Source: Clostridia bacterium
GTDB taxonomy: Bacteria; Bacillota; Clostridia; Oscillospirales; Acutalibacteraceae
Length of the DNA stretch: 6,686 nt
NCBI GenBank assembly: GCA_900766945.1
Contig: CAAFXD010000283.1
Location: forward strand, 1 to 6,686
Direction: 5' to 3'
Shown: positions 1 to 5,480 of the stretch, piece by piece
Numbering within the stretch: the first letter of the stretch is position 1
How the letters are laid out: each line of letters opens with the position of its first letter
Translations under genes and position numbers: made by a program
The notes under the pieces: model-generated
Told to the model about the DNA's origin: nothing
Database searches by the model: none
The model's input: only the letters and a program-made list of their open reading frames with translations

Positions 1-6
1 AAAACC

Positions 7-699
7 TTATTTCGCAAACAGAATGGTTGCCGCCATAATGAACTGTGCGGCGTAGTATAATGTGTGATTTAAAATAATATTAAACGAGGTGTTTTTCCCC
101 TCGCCGAAGTACATCCCCGACAGCACCAAATCCGAAAGCAGGAACAAAAGCCCGCCGACGGACATCACGGTCCACATCTTTTCAAATCCTGTAATCACGG
201 CAAGCGTCATGGCCATGGTCATCGTCAGCGCCAACATAAACGAATAGAGAAATACAATCCATTTGAATTTTCCGTAGTGCATTTTGAGGGGTTTTTCCAT
301 CAAAATGGCCACAAATGCAATCACCAACGCCGCCGCAAAAGCCACGATAAGTGACGAAGGGGTATACGGCCCGACTTTAAAAACGGCAGTCACAAAGCAG
401 ACATGCCCCAGCAGGAAAAAGATAAAGCCCGAATACAAATACGAATCTTTATCCTGCAAATAAATCCATTTTAAATCAAGCCAAACATCGCCCAACAGAC
501 CGAATACCAGCCCAAAAGTCATAAAAGAGCCGAAGTCGAGAAACAGTCGATTTTCATTGGTCGCGGCAATCGCTGTTGCAATAAAGCAAAGACTTGCCAC
601 CGCTTTGGCATACAGCGCGGCAATACCGCCGCGTTTCACACGCAACACCAAAAACACCGCTGTGGCAAGAATACCGACAATCAACAAAGCCCAATACAC
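7..699 (-). CDS. YhhN/TMEM86-family integral membrane protein (lysoplasmalogenase-like)
   Basis: A 230-residue, very hydrophobic protein predicted to cross the membrane about seven to eight times. Family marks are GLLGDVWLDL (residues 67-76, with the conserved Gly-Asp), a FFLLGHVCF segment (94-102), GGLLFLLSDLVLS (182-194, with a second conserved Asp) and a C-terminal LYYAAQF stretch (214-220). These fit the YhhN family, whose animal members TMEM86A/B are lysoplasmalogenases that cleave the vinyl-ether bond of lysoplasmalogens. Some Clostridia make plasmalogens, so that activity is plausible here, but it is inferred only from the family. The start is GTG (697-699), chosen because a GGAGGG ribosome binding site lies about 5 nt upstream; no in-frame ATG is better placed. 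The stop TAA is at 7-9, so the gene is complete. A good promoter lies upstream. No terminator separates it from the Dabb gene, so read-through from that gene is possible. Confidence 0.85.
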   Translation of the reverse strand: MYWALLIVGILATAVFLVLRVKRGGIAALYAKAVASLCFIATAIAATNENRLFLDFGSFMTFGLVFGLLGDVWLDLKWIYLQDKDSYLYSGFIFFLLGHVCFVTAVFKVGPYTPSSLIVAFAAALVIAFVAILMEKPLKMHYGKFKWIVFLYSFMLALTMTMAMTLAVITGFEKMWTVMSVGGLLFLLSDLVLSGMYFGEGKNTSFNIILNHTLYYAAQFIMAATILFAK

Positions 700-731
700 A
701 GAATCCCTCCGATTTGCTTATTCTATTACAT

Positions 732-760
732 AATATACAATATTTACCGTTGGAATTCAA
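732..760 (-). promoter_or_regulatory. Predicted sigma-A-type promoter for the YhhN gene
   Basis: On the minus strand a -35 box TTGAAT (755-760) and a -10 box TATATT (732-737) are separated by exactly 17 nt. They match the consensus at 4/6 and 5/6 positions. The -10 box lies about 33 nt from the GTG start, leaving room for a short leader with the GGAGGG ribosome binding site. The surrounding 700-783 gap is AT-rich and shows no hairpin. Confidence 0.55.
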
Positions 761-783
761 TAGATTTTAGAAAAATTTAATAG

Positions 784-1092
784 TCAGCGGTCGCTGTCCG
801 TAAAATAATCTGCCGCCAAACGGTTTTTGACAAACGGCGCCGCCATTTGCTTGTGCGCAACATGCAACGGGTGATTTTGGAAGTGTTGCAACGCCTCCAA
901 CGACGCAAAAGTCGCGTAAAATACGAAGTCGCAGTCTGCCCCCACGACATTTTCGCCGATTTCGCAAGAGAGCAGTCCGTCGATTTTCCCTTCCAAATTT
1001 TTTACGGACGCCGACAGTTTTTCGAGCACTTCTTGGCGGTTCCCGTCATTTACCGCGTCAGAGAACTGCCAAAATAAAATATGTTTCAGCAT
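784..1092 (-). CDS. Dabb-domain (stress-responsive dimeric alpha/beta-barrel) protein
   Basis: A 102-residue single-domain protein. It opens with MLKHILFWQF, followed by a charged helix (about 15-33), then DCDFVFYATFASLEALQHFQ and NHPLHVAHKQ (74-82). The early His in the first strand and the late N-H-P-x-H motif are typical of the Dabb family (PF07876), a small ferredoxin-like fold that dimerises into a barrel. Members have been linked to stress responses, and a few act as cyclases; no substrate can be assigned here. The ATG at 1090-1092 is chosen because GAGGTGA (1098-1104) lies about 5 nt upstream and the family N-terminus begins at MLKH. A longer in-frame reading to 1281 would run antisense through the neighbouring T-box leader and has no family similarity. 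The gene is transcribed away from the transporter operon and lies just upstream of the YhhN gene. Confidence 0.85.
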   Translation of the reverse strand: MLKHILFWQFSDAVNDGNRQEVLEKLSASVKNLEGKIDGLLSCEIGENVVGADCDFVFYATFASLEALQHFQNHPLHVAHKQMAAPFVKNRLAADYFTDSDR

Positions 1093-1111
1093 TTTTGTCA
1101 CCTCAGGCTCC

Positions 1112-1120
1112 ATTGTAACA
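1112..1120 (-). promoter_or_regulatory. Possible extended -10 promoter for the Dabb gene
   Basis: The minus strand reads TGTTACAAT, an extended -10 element (TGn plus TACAAT, 5/6 to consensus). No convincing -35 box is present at 16-18 nt, where the sequence is T-rich. Transcription would begin near 1105, right at the ribosome binding site, giving a very short leader. This makes the call tentative. Confidence 0.35.
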
Positions 1121-1142
1121 CAAAAAAAGTAAAAATAAAGTG

Positions 1143-1171
1143 TTGACAAATGAAAAATTTTGTGTTTTAAT
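1143..1171 (+). promoter_or_regulatory. Strong promoter of the T-box-controlled transporter operon
   Basis: A perfect -35 box TTGACA (1143-1148) and a -10 box TTTAAT (1166-1171) are separated by 17 nt. The expected transcription start is near 1178, immediately before T-box Stem I. The high basal strength fits a system in which control acts by termination in the leader and not at initiation. Confidence 0.8.
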
Positions 1172-1177
1172 GTGATA

Positions 1178-1427
1178 AACCGTTGAGACGGAAGTAAAAC
1201 TGCAAACCGAATTTTCAGCGAGCGTGCGGCGGTGGAAGGCACGCAATCACGAGGCAGACAAATGGTCCGTTGAGGGTGCATTGAAAAGATGCAACGGCAC
1301 TTTCCCGTTACAGAAAGAGGAATATGTCAGTATTCCGTAAAGGTGGGCGGCGTTTTGCCGTCAATCAAGGTGGTACCGCAGGTTTAGAATTTCAACCTGT
1401 CCTTGTTTTGCAAGGGCAGGTTTTTTT
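1178..1427 (+). promoter_or_regulatory. T-box riboswitch leader, likely tryptophan-specific (UGG specifier)
   Basis: This leader RNA binds a tRNA and measures its charging state. Stem I carries AGUA (1193-1196) in the specifier loop, an AGCGAG motif (1217-1222), a CGTGC/GCACG helix (1223-1227 with 1239-1243) enclosing GGTG, and a closing helix GACGGA (1187-1192) with TCCGTT (1266-1271), followed by GAG. On the 3' side of the specifier loop, UGG at 1263-1265 sits at the spacing from the terminal GAG that codons occupy in other T-boxes. Stem III is CGGC/GCCG (1348-1351 with 1357-1360). The hallmark T-box AAGGTGGTACCGC is at 1367-1379. CAAGG (1366-1370) pairs with CCTTG (1401-1405), and CAGGTT (1379-1384) with AACCTG (1394-1399), to form the antiterminator. 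T-box identity is near certain. The Trp assignment is weaker: the base after UGG is U, and AUG overlaps it one base earlier. Confidence 0.93.
1396..1427 (+). terminator. T-box regulatory terminator
   Basis: A 10-bp stem (CCTGTCCTTG at 1396-1405 with CAAGGGCAGG at 1411-1420, one G-U pair), a 5-nt loop and a run of seven T form an intrinsic terminator. Its 5' arm (1396-1405) is the same segment that pairs with 1366-1370 and 1379-1384 in the antiterminator, so the two structures are mutually exclusive. Confidence 0.93.
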
Positions 1428-1505
1428 ATTTTGAACTCGGGGCGGCGCAAGCCAAATCGGTTTCACCAACTGACGAAAAATATTATTTTTTCGGAGGAAA
1501 AGAAA

Positions 1506-2498
1506 ATGAAAAAAGCACTCTCTATTGTATTGGCACTCGTATTGTTACTCGGCGTATTTACCGCCTGCGGCAAGGTGGCAAACAACACGGACACAGACAC
1601 CCCGCGTGACACCGACAAGGTGTATAAAGTCGCGGTGGTACAGTTAGCAGACAACGGCGCGTTCACCGAAATGCGTGAAGCATTCATTCAAAGAATGCGC
1701 GAGCTCGGCTACGACGAAGCCAAAATGACATTCGAGATTCTCAGCGCGCAAAACGACCAAAGCAACCTGCAAACCATTTGCGCAGGGCTCAAAGACGGCA
1801 ACTACGATTTGATTGTTCCGATTGTAACGCCGGCAACCGCCGCAGTTGTCAACCAGGAATTGAATGTTCCCGTGGTATTCATTTCCGTGACCAATCCCGT
1901 AGCGTCGGGCATTTTAACCACGATGGAAGCACCCGACAAAAACGCAACCGGTACTTCCAACATTGTGCCCGTGGACCGCATTTTCACGCTGGCAAAGGAA
2001 TTGACCCCCAATGTGAACAACATCGGTATTCTCTATTGCTCGGGCGAACAGAACGCCGTACAGACTGCGGATAAAGCAAAAGCCTATCTTTCACAAAACG
2101 GCTATACTTACAAGGAAGTTACCGTTGCAAACTCGTCCGAGGTTGCACAGGCGGCACAGTCCTTGGCAGGCGATGTGGACGCCATTTATGTCCCGATTGA
2201 CTCCACCGTGCAGGACGCAATGACCGAGGTGGTCAAAGCGGCCACCGACAAGAAAATCCCCGTGTACGGCTCCGACCCCGTGATGGTCAAATCCGGCGCG
2301 TTGGCATGCGTCAGTTGCAGTAACACCCAGCTCGGGCAAAAATCCGCCGAAATGGCAGATGAAATTCTGCGCGGCAAAAAGGTGTCGGAAGTTCCTGCCG
2401 TGGCAATGGAAGAATTCCAATATGTCATCAGCAAAGCAACGGCAGACACCCTCGGCATTACCGTGCCGAGCGGCGACAATTACATTGTCATAGGCTGA
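1506..2498 (+). CDS. trpX: ABC transporter substrate-binding lipoprotein, TrpX type
   Basis: A 330-residue extracellular binding protein. Residues 1-20 are a lipoprotein signal (Lys-Lys, a hydrophobic core, then FTA before Cys21), so the mature protein should be lipid-anchored at Cys21 on the outer face of the membrane. A Thr/Asp-rich linker (about 27-38) follows. The rest matches the ABC_sub_bind family (PF04392, COG2984), a two-lobed periplasmic-binding fold, with recognisable stretches such as VAVVQLADNGAFTEM, DLIVPIVTPA, VVFISVTNP and VPIDSTVQ. Family members linked to Trp T-boxes are called TrpX; other COG2984 proteins may bind different ligands. The start ATG at 1506 is set by GGAGG at 1493-1497 and by the signal peptide; an in-frame reading back to 1431 begins just after the terminator and adds an unlikely N-terminus. 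It is the first gene of the operon controlled by the T-box. Confidence 0.88.
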   Translation: MKKALSIVLALVLLLGVFTACGKVANNTDTDTPRDTDKVYKVAVVQLADNGAFTEMREAFIQRMRELGYDEAKMTFEILSAQNDQSNLQTICAGLKDGNYDLIVPIVTPATAAVVNQELNVPVVFISVTNPVASGILTTMEAPDKNATGTSNIVPVDRIFTLAKELTPNVNNIGILYCSGEQNAVQTADKAKAYLSQNGYTYKEVTVANSSEVAQAAQSLAGDVDAIYVPIDSTVQDAMTEVVKAATDKKIPVYGSDPVMVKSGALACVSCSNTQLGQKSAEMADEILRGKKVSEVPAVAMEEFQYVISKATADTLGITVPSGDNYIVIG

Positions 2499-2519
2499 CA
2501 AATACGCAACACATTTTTT

Positions 2520-2541
2520 CGGGCAGTCTTGCGGCTGCCCG
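2520..2541 (+). other. Intercistronic hairpin between lipoprotein and permease genes
   Basis: CGGGCAGTC (2520-2528) pairs with GGCTGCCCG (2533-2541) around a TTGC loop: 9 bp with one G-U pair. It is followed by AACTTG and only then by TATTTTTA, so the T-tract is displaced and it is a poor terminator. It more likely acts as a partial attenuator or a 3' stabiliser of the lipoprotein mRNA, a common arrangement where the binding protein is needed in excess over its permease. Confidence 0.6.
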
Positions 2542-2571
2542 AACTTGTATTTTTATGTTTTAGGTGATTTT

Positions 2572-3474
2572 ATGTCAATGGTCAGCAGTGCCCTGCTGTT
2601 GGGGCTGCAATATGCGTTATTGGCGCTCGGGGTGTATATCACCTTTCGCGTGCTGAATATTCCCGATTTAACCGTGGACGGCAGTTTTACGCTCGGCGCG
2701 GCGGTTTCGGCGGTGCTCTGTGTAGCGGGGCATCCGTTTGCGGCGTTGTTGGCAGCAACGCTTTGCGGTGCGGCGGCAGGCTGTGTGACGGGCTTTTTGC
2801 AAACCAAAGCCGGCATTCACCCGATTTTGGCGGGTATTCTGACAATGAGCGGGCTTTACACCGTGAATATGCAAATTATGGGCATGCCCAATGTGACTTT
2901 GCTCGGCAAATCGCGGTTTTACGAATTTTTATTTACGCTGTTCCCGAACGCCGACAAAGATTTGCTCAAAACCGTTGCTGTCTTTTTGATTTGCGCGGCG
3001 CTTATCCTTCTCCTCATTCTCTTTTTCCGCACAGTATTCGGGCTTTGCATTCGCGCCACGGGCAATAACGAGGATATGGTGCGCGCTTCGTCCATCAACA
3101 CCAATGTCACCAAAATTGCGGCGCTTGCCATCGCCAATGCATTGGTAGCGCTGTCGGGCGGGTTAATCGCCCAAACCGGCGGGTTTGCAGACATCAACGG
3201 CGGCAGTGGTATGATTGTGGTCGGGCTTGCGTCGGTCATTATCGGCGAAGTGCTGTTCGGGAAGCGCTCACTCGCGGTAGGGCTTATCTCGGCGGCGGTC
3301 GGCTCGGTTTTGTATCGGTTAATTATTGCGCTGGCGCTGAAAACCAATTTCTTTACCGCGGACGCCTTAAAACTGCTGTCGGCTGTGATTGTCGGCATTA
3401 CGCTTGCCGTGCCCGCCATACGCAAGGCGCTGTCGGAAGCGCGTACAAAAAGGGAGGCGCGCAAACATGCTTGA
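2572..3474 (+). CDS. trpY: ABC transporter permease, TrpY type
   Basis: A 300-residue membrane protein of the BPD_transp_2 family (COG4120), the permease class that also includes branched-chain amino acid and ribose-type permeases. The N-terminal stretch LALGVYITFRVLNIPDLTVDG (about residues 18-38) is highly characteristic of TrpY-type permeases. The remainder has about eight hydrophobic segments, a cytoplasmic GLCIRATGNN loop (about 157-166) expected to contact the ATPase, and a Gly-rich GFADINGGSGM region (about 204-214). The basic C-terminal tail is cytoplasmic. The ATG at 2572 is preferred because AGGTGA (2562-2567) lies just upstream; a second ATG at 2578 is also possible, and an in-frame TTG at 2545 lacks a ribosome binding site. 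The last 8 nt overlap the ATPase start, indicating translational coupling. Confidence 0.88.
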   Translation: MSMVSSALLLGLQYALLALGVYITFRVLNIPDLTVDGSFTLGAAVSAVLCVAGHPFAALLAATLCGAAAGCVTGFLQTKAGIHPILAGILTMSGLYTVNMQIMGMPNVTLLGKSRFYEFLFTLFPNADKDLLKTVAVFLICAALILLLILFFRTVFGLCIRATGNNEDMVRASSINTNVTKIAALAIANALVALSGGLIAQTGGFADINGGSGMIVVGLASVIIGEVLFGKRSLAVGLISAAVGSVLYRLIIALALKTNFFTADALKLLSAVIVGITLAVPAIRKALSEARTKREARKHA

Positions 3475-4267
3475 TGTGCAACATATCACCAAAACCTTTT
3501 TAAAGGGCACGCCCAACGAGCACACCGCACTTTCAGACCTTTCGTTGCATTTGCAGGACGGCGATTTTGTGACGGTTATCGGCTCAAACGGCGCGGGCAA
3601 ATCCACGCTGTTTAACGCGGTGGCAGGTACTTTTCTCTGCGACAGCGGGAAAATTTTGCTCGATAACGAAAACATCACCTATCAAAAAGAGCATATCCGC
3701 GCCAAAAACATCGGACGCATTTTTCAAGACCCCATGAAGGGCACCGCGCCCGACCTTACCGTGGAAGAAAATATGTCGCTCGCTTACTCGAAGGCGACGC
3801 GCAACATTCTTTCGTCGGCACACCGCAAAAAAGATATGGACTATTTCCGCGAAAAACTCGAAAAACTCGATATGGGCTTGGAAAACCGTATGCGCACCAA
3901 AATGGGGCAGTTGTCGGGCGGGCAACGGCAGGCGGTGACGCTCTTAATGAGCACGATGGTCACGCCGAAATTATTGCTTTTGGACGAACACACCGCCGCG
4001 CTTGACCCCGTCACGGCGCAAAAGGTGATGGAGATTACCAAAGAGATTGTGAAAGAACACAACATCACCACGATGATGATTACCCACAATATCAACCAAG
4101 CGTTGCAAACAGGCAACCGCACGATTATGCTGGCAAGCGGCAAAATCGTACTCGATTTGCAAGGCGAAGCGCGCGAAAAAATGACCTTGCCTGAACTTTT
4201 GGAGGCCTATAAAGAAAAAGCGGGCAAGGTGCTTGACAATGACAGAATGCTGTTGTCGGAAGAATAA
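3467..4267 (+). CDS. trpZ: ABC transporter ATP-binding protein, TrpZ type
   Basis: A 266-residue cytoplasmic ATPase (COG1101) that powers the transporter. All expected motifs are intact: Walker A GSNGAGKST (39-47), Q-loop Gln87 in RIFQDP, signature LSGGQ (149-153), Walker B LLLLD (169-173) followed by catalytic Glu174, and the H-loop His207 in MMITHN. The helical segment after the Q-loop (MKGTAPDLTVEENMSLA) is typical of this subfamily, as is DEHTAALDP, where His replaces the more common Pro-Thr order. The ATG at 3467 has GGGAGG at 3452-3457 and overlaps the permease stop by 8 nt; a longer reading from 3389 would lie wholly within the permease gene. It is the last gene of the operon, followed 15 nt later by a terminator hairpin. 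Confidence 0.92.
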   Translation: MLDVQHITKTFLKGTPNEHTALSDLSLHLQDGDFVTVIGSNGAGKSTLFNAVAGTFLCDSGKILLDNENITYQKEHIRAKNIGRIFQDPMKGTAPDLTVEENMSLAYSKATRNILSSAHRKKDMDYFREKLEKLDMGLENRMRTKMGQLSGGQRQAVTLLMSTMVTPKLLLLDEHTAALDPVTAQKVMEITKEIVKEHNITTMMITHNINQALQTGNRTIMLASGKIVLDLQGEAREKMTLPELLEAYKEKAGKVLDNDRMLLSEE

Positions 4268-4282
4268 AAAAGGTATAATAAA

Positions 4283-4309
4283 AACAGGCTGTAAAACAGC
4301 CTGTTTTTT
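4283..4309 (+). terminator. Rho-independent terminator of the transporter operon
   Basis: AACAGGCTG (4283-4291) and CAGCCTGTT (4297-4305) form a 9-bp stem with loop TAAAA, ending in six T (4304-4309, the first two paired). On the other strand the same stem is followed by TTTTTATTAT, so it may work in both directions. Confidence 0.88.
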
Positions 4310-4319
4310 CACCTTTTCC

Positions 4320-4363
4320 GCTCCCTCTGTGAGGGAGCTGTCGCCGAACGGCGACTGAGGGAG
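4320..4363. repeat. Compact palindromic intergenic element (REP/MITE-like)
   Basis: Three linked blocks occur in 44 nt. GCTCCCTC (4320-4327) pairs perfectly with GAGGGAGC (4331-4338). GTCGCCG (4340-4346) pairs with CGGCGAC (4349-4355). A second GAGGGAG (4357-4363) can compete with the first for CTCCCTC (4321-4327). The element can therefore fold either as two adjacent hairpins or as one long arm enclosing the GTCGCC hairpin. It resembles, from memory, GAGGGAG/CTCCCTC palindromes scattered between genes in Oscillospirales-type Clostridia. Only one copy is seen in this window, so its dispersed nature is not shown here. Confidence 0.65.
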
Positions 4364-4366
4364 TAC

Positions 4367-4397
4367 GCAGGCTGCAAAACAGCCTGTTTTTCTTTTT
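4367..4397 (+). terminator. Second terminator, near copy of the first
   Basis: CAGGCTG (4368-4374) pairs with CAGCCTG (4380-4386) around a CAAAA loop, followed by TTTTTCTTTTT. Over 25 nt (4367-4391) it is identical to 4284-4308 at 23 positions; the two differences are the first base and the first base of the loop. It may act as a backup terminator or be the product of a local duplication. Confidence 0.8.
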
Positions 4398-4404
4398 GTT
4401 ATAC

Positions 4405-4433
4405 TTTACGAACGGCGAAAAAAATGCTATACT
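4405..4433 (+). promoter_or_regulatory. Extended -10 promoter of the exoribonuclease gene
   Basis: The -10 box TATACT (4428-4433) is preceded by TGC (4425-4427), giving an extended -10. A -35-like TTTACG (4405-4410) lies exactly 17 nt upstream with 4/6 matches. Transcription should begin near 4440, giving a leader of about 27 nt. It lies directly after the twin terminators, so the downstream genes form a separate transcription unit. Confidence 0.7.
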
Positions 4434-4466
4434 GAAAACATATAAATATGAGGAGAGTATTTCCCT

Positions 4467-5435
4467 ATGAATTTTACGCCAATCAATCAAAACGGCCTGT
4501 ACGAGGGCTTTGCGCTGATTACCAAATCCGAGAAAAAGGTCACTGCCAAAGGCAAGGATTATTTGGATTTGACGCTTTCCGACAAAGACGGCGAAATTTC
4601 CGCCAAATATTGGGATTACAACGAATCGGTGCAGGGGCAGTTTCCCGCCGAAACGCTTGTGAAGGTACGCGGCACGATTTCACAGTACAACGGCGCTGAC
4701 CAATTCCGCGTGGAGCGTATTCGCAAAGCGACGGACGCGGACGATGTCAATATGGCGGATTTTGTGCGCTCGGCTTCGTACAGCGGCGAATATATGTATG
4801 CACAGCTTTTGGAATGTGTAAACGGTTTTGCGGACGCAGATTTCAAAAAGCTCGTGTCCTATATGTTAGAGCAAAATAAGGAAAAACTCTTGTATTGGCC
4901 GGCGGCTTACCGCCTGCACCACGCGTTGCGCGGCGGGCTGTTGATGCACACGCTGTCGATTGTGCGGCTGTGCGAGGGCGTTTGCAAGGTGTATCCGTTT
5001 GTCAACCGGGATTTGCTTTTGTCGGGCGCGATTTTGCACGATATTGCCAAACTTTCGGAATTCGTCGTCGGCGACACGGGCATTGCCTCGGGCTATTCGG
5101 TCGAGGGCAATTTAATCGGGCATCTTGTGATGGGTGCGCGCATGGTGGACGAGGCGGCAAAGGCACTCGCTATCCCTGCGGAAAAATCCGTTCTGTTACA
5201 GCACATGGTGCTTTCTCACCACGGCGAGCCGGACTTCGGCGCGGCGGTACGCCCGCTGTTTTTGGAAGCGGAACTTTTGTCGGAACTCGACTTAATGGAC
5301 GCGCGCGTCTACCAAATCCACGACGCCACCACGCCTTTGCAAAAAGGCGCGTTTACGAACCGTTTATGGGCGCTGGAAGACCGCAAAATGTATAACCACG
5401 GCCTTTCGGACAATGACAAACAGGTACAGTTGTAA
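4467..5435 (+). CDS. yhaM: YhaM-type 3'-5' exoribonuclease (OB-fold plus HD domain)
   Basis: A 322-residue cytoplasmic protein, close to the 314 residues of Bacillus subtilis YhaM, which degrades RNA and single-stranded DNA from the 3' end with metal ions and trims mRNA tails. Residues about 12-88 form an OB-fold nucleic-acid-binding domain (KGKDYLDLTLSDKDGEISAKYWD, then a VKVRGTISQY strand). The HD domain follows, with HHALRGGLLMHT (151-162), the signature pair His191-Asp192 in LHDIAK, HMVLSHHG (246-253) and ELDLMDAR (273-280), so all metal-ligand motifs appear present. The ATG at 4467 follows AGGAG (4451-4455) at a rather long 11-nt spacing. No neighbour points to a special role; it heads a unit with a DUF2804 gene and a probable prmA. 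An HD phosphohydrolase of other specificity is less likely, given the OB-fold and the HH...GGLL...HT layout. Confidence 0.88.
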   Translation: MNFTPINQNGLYEGFALITKSEKKVTAKGKDYLDLTLSDKDGEISAKYWDYNESVQGQFPAETLVKVRGTISQYNGADQFRVERIRKATDADDVNMADFVRSASYSGEYMYAQLLECVNGFADADFKKLVSYMLEQNKEKLLYWPAAYRLHHALRGGLLMHTLSIVRLCEGVCKVYPFVNRDLLLSGAILHDIAKLSEFVVGDTGIASGYSVEGNLIGHLVMGARMVDEAAKALAIPAEKSVLLQHMVLSHHGEPDFGAAVRPLFLEAELLSELDLMDARVYQIHDATTPLQKGAFTNRLWALEDRKMYNHGLSDNDKQVQL

Positions 5436-5457
5436 TCCGTAAACATAAAAATACAAT
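5430..5457 (+). promoter_or_regulatory. Possible internal promoter before the DUF2804 gene
   Basis: TTGTAA (5430-5435, overlapping the upstream stop codon) and TACAAT (5452-5457) are 16 nt apart, matching the consensus boxes at 4/6 and 5/6. No terminator lies between the two genes, so this would be a secondary start within a longer transcript. The AT-rich context makes chance matches easy. Confidence 0.35.
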
Positions 5458-5480
5458 ATAGATTTTGGGAGGTTGTTCGT

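Noticed and set aside
847..1077. A 76-codon plus-strand ORF inside the Dabb gene.
   Set aside because: It is the opposite-strand shadow of a gene with clear family motifs.
1093..1281. An N-terminal extension of the Dabb gene on the minus strand (in-frame ATG at 1279-1281).
   Set aside because: It runs antisense through the T-box promoter and Stem I, lacks similarity to the family, and the ATG at 1090-1092 has a well-placed ribosome binding site.
1431..1505. A longer lipoprotein reading frame starting at 1431.
   Set aside because: It would begin right after the T-box terminator, adds 25 residues before the signal peptide, and has no ribosome binding site; GGAGG at 1493-1497 marks 1506.
1403..1609. 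A 68-codon plus-strand ORF overlapping the T-box terminator and lipoprotein start.
   Set aside because: It lies out of frame over known RNA and coding sequence, has no ribosome binding site and no recognisable product.
2091..2501. A 136-codon minus-strand ORF across the lipoprotein gene.
   Set aside because: It mirrors the real gene, with a His/Cys-rich composition typical of shadow frames, and has no promoter or ribosome binding site.
2919..3464. A 181-codon minus-strand ORF across the permease gene.
   Set aside because: The Ser/Thr/Ala-rich translation is the expected complement of a hydrophobic membrane gene; no family resemblance.
4274..4279. A perfect TATAAT just after the ATPase stop codon.
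   Set aside because: There is no acceptable -35 at 16-18 nt (only TTGTCG at 15 nt), and any transcript would run at once into the terminator at 4283-4309.
4448..4699. An 83-codon plus-strand ORF beginning at an ATG before the exoribonuclease gene.
   Set aside because: It overlaps the exoribonuclease gene in another frame, and its Arg/Gln-rich translation shows no family. The AGGAG nearby serves 4467.
4895..5395. A 166-codon plus-strand ORF inside the exoribonuclease gene.
   Set aside because: It is a frame-shifted shadow rich in Arg, Gly and Ala, while the other frame carries an intact HD domain.
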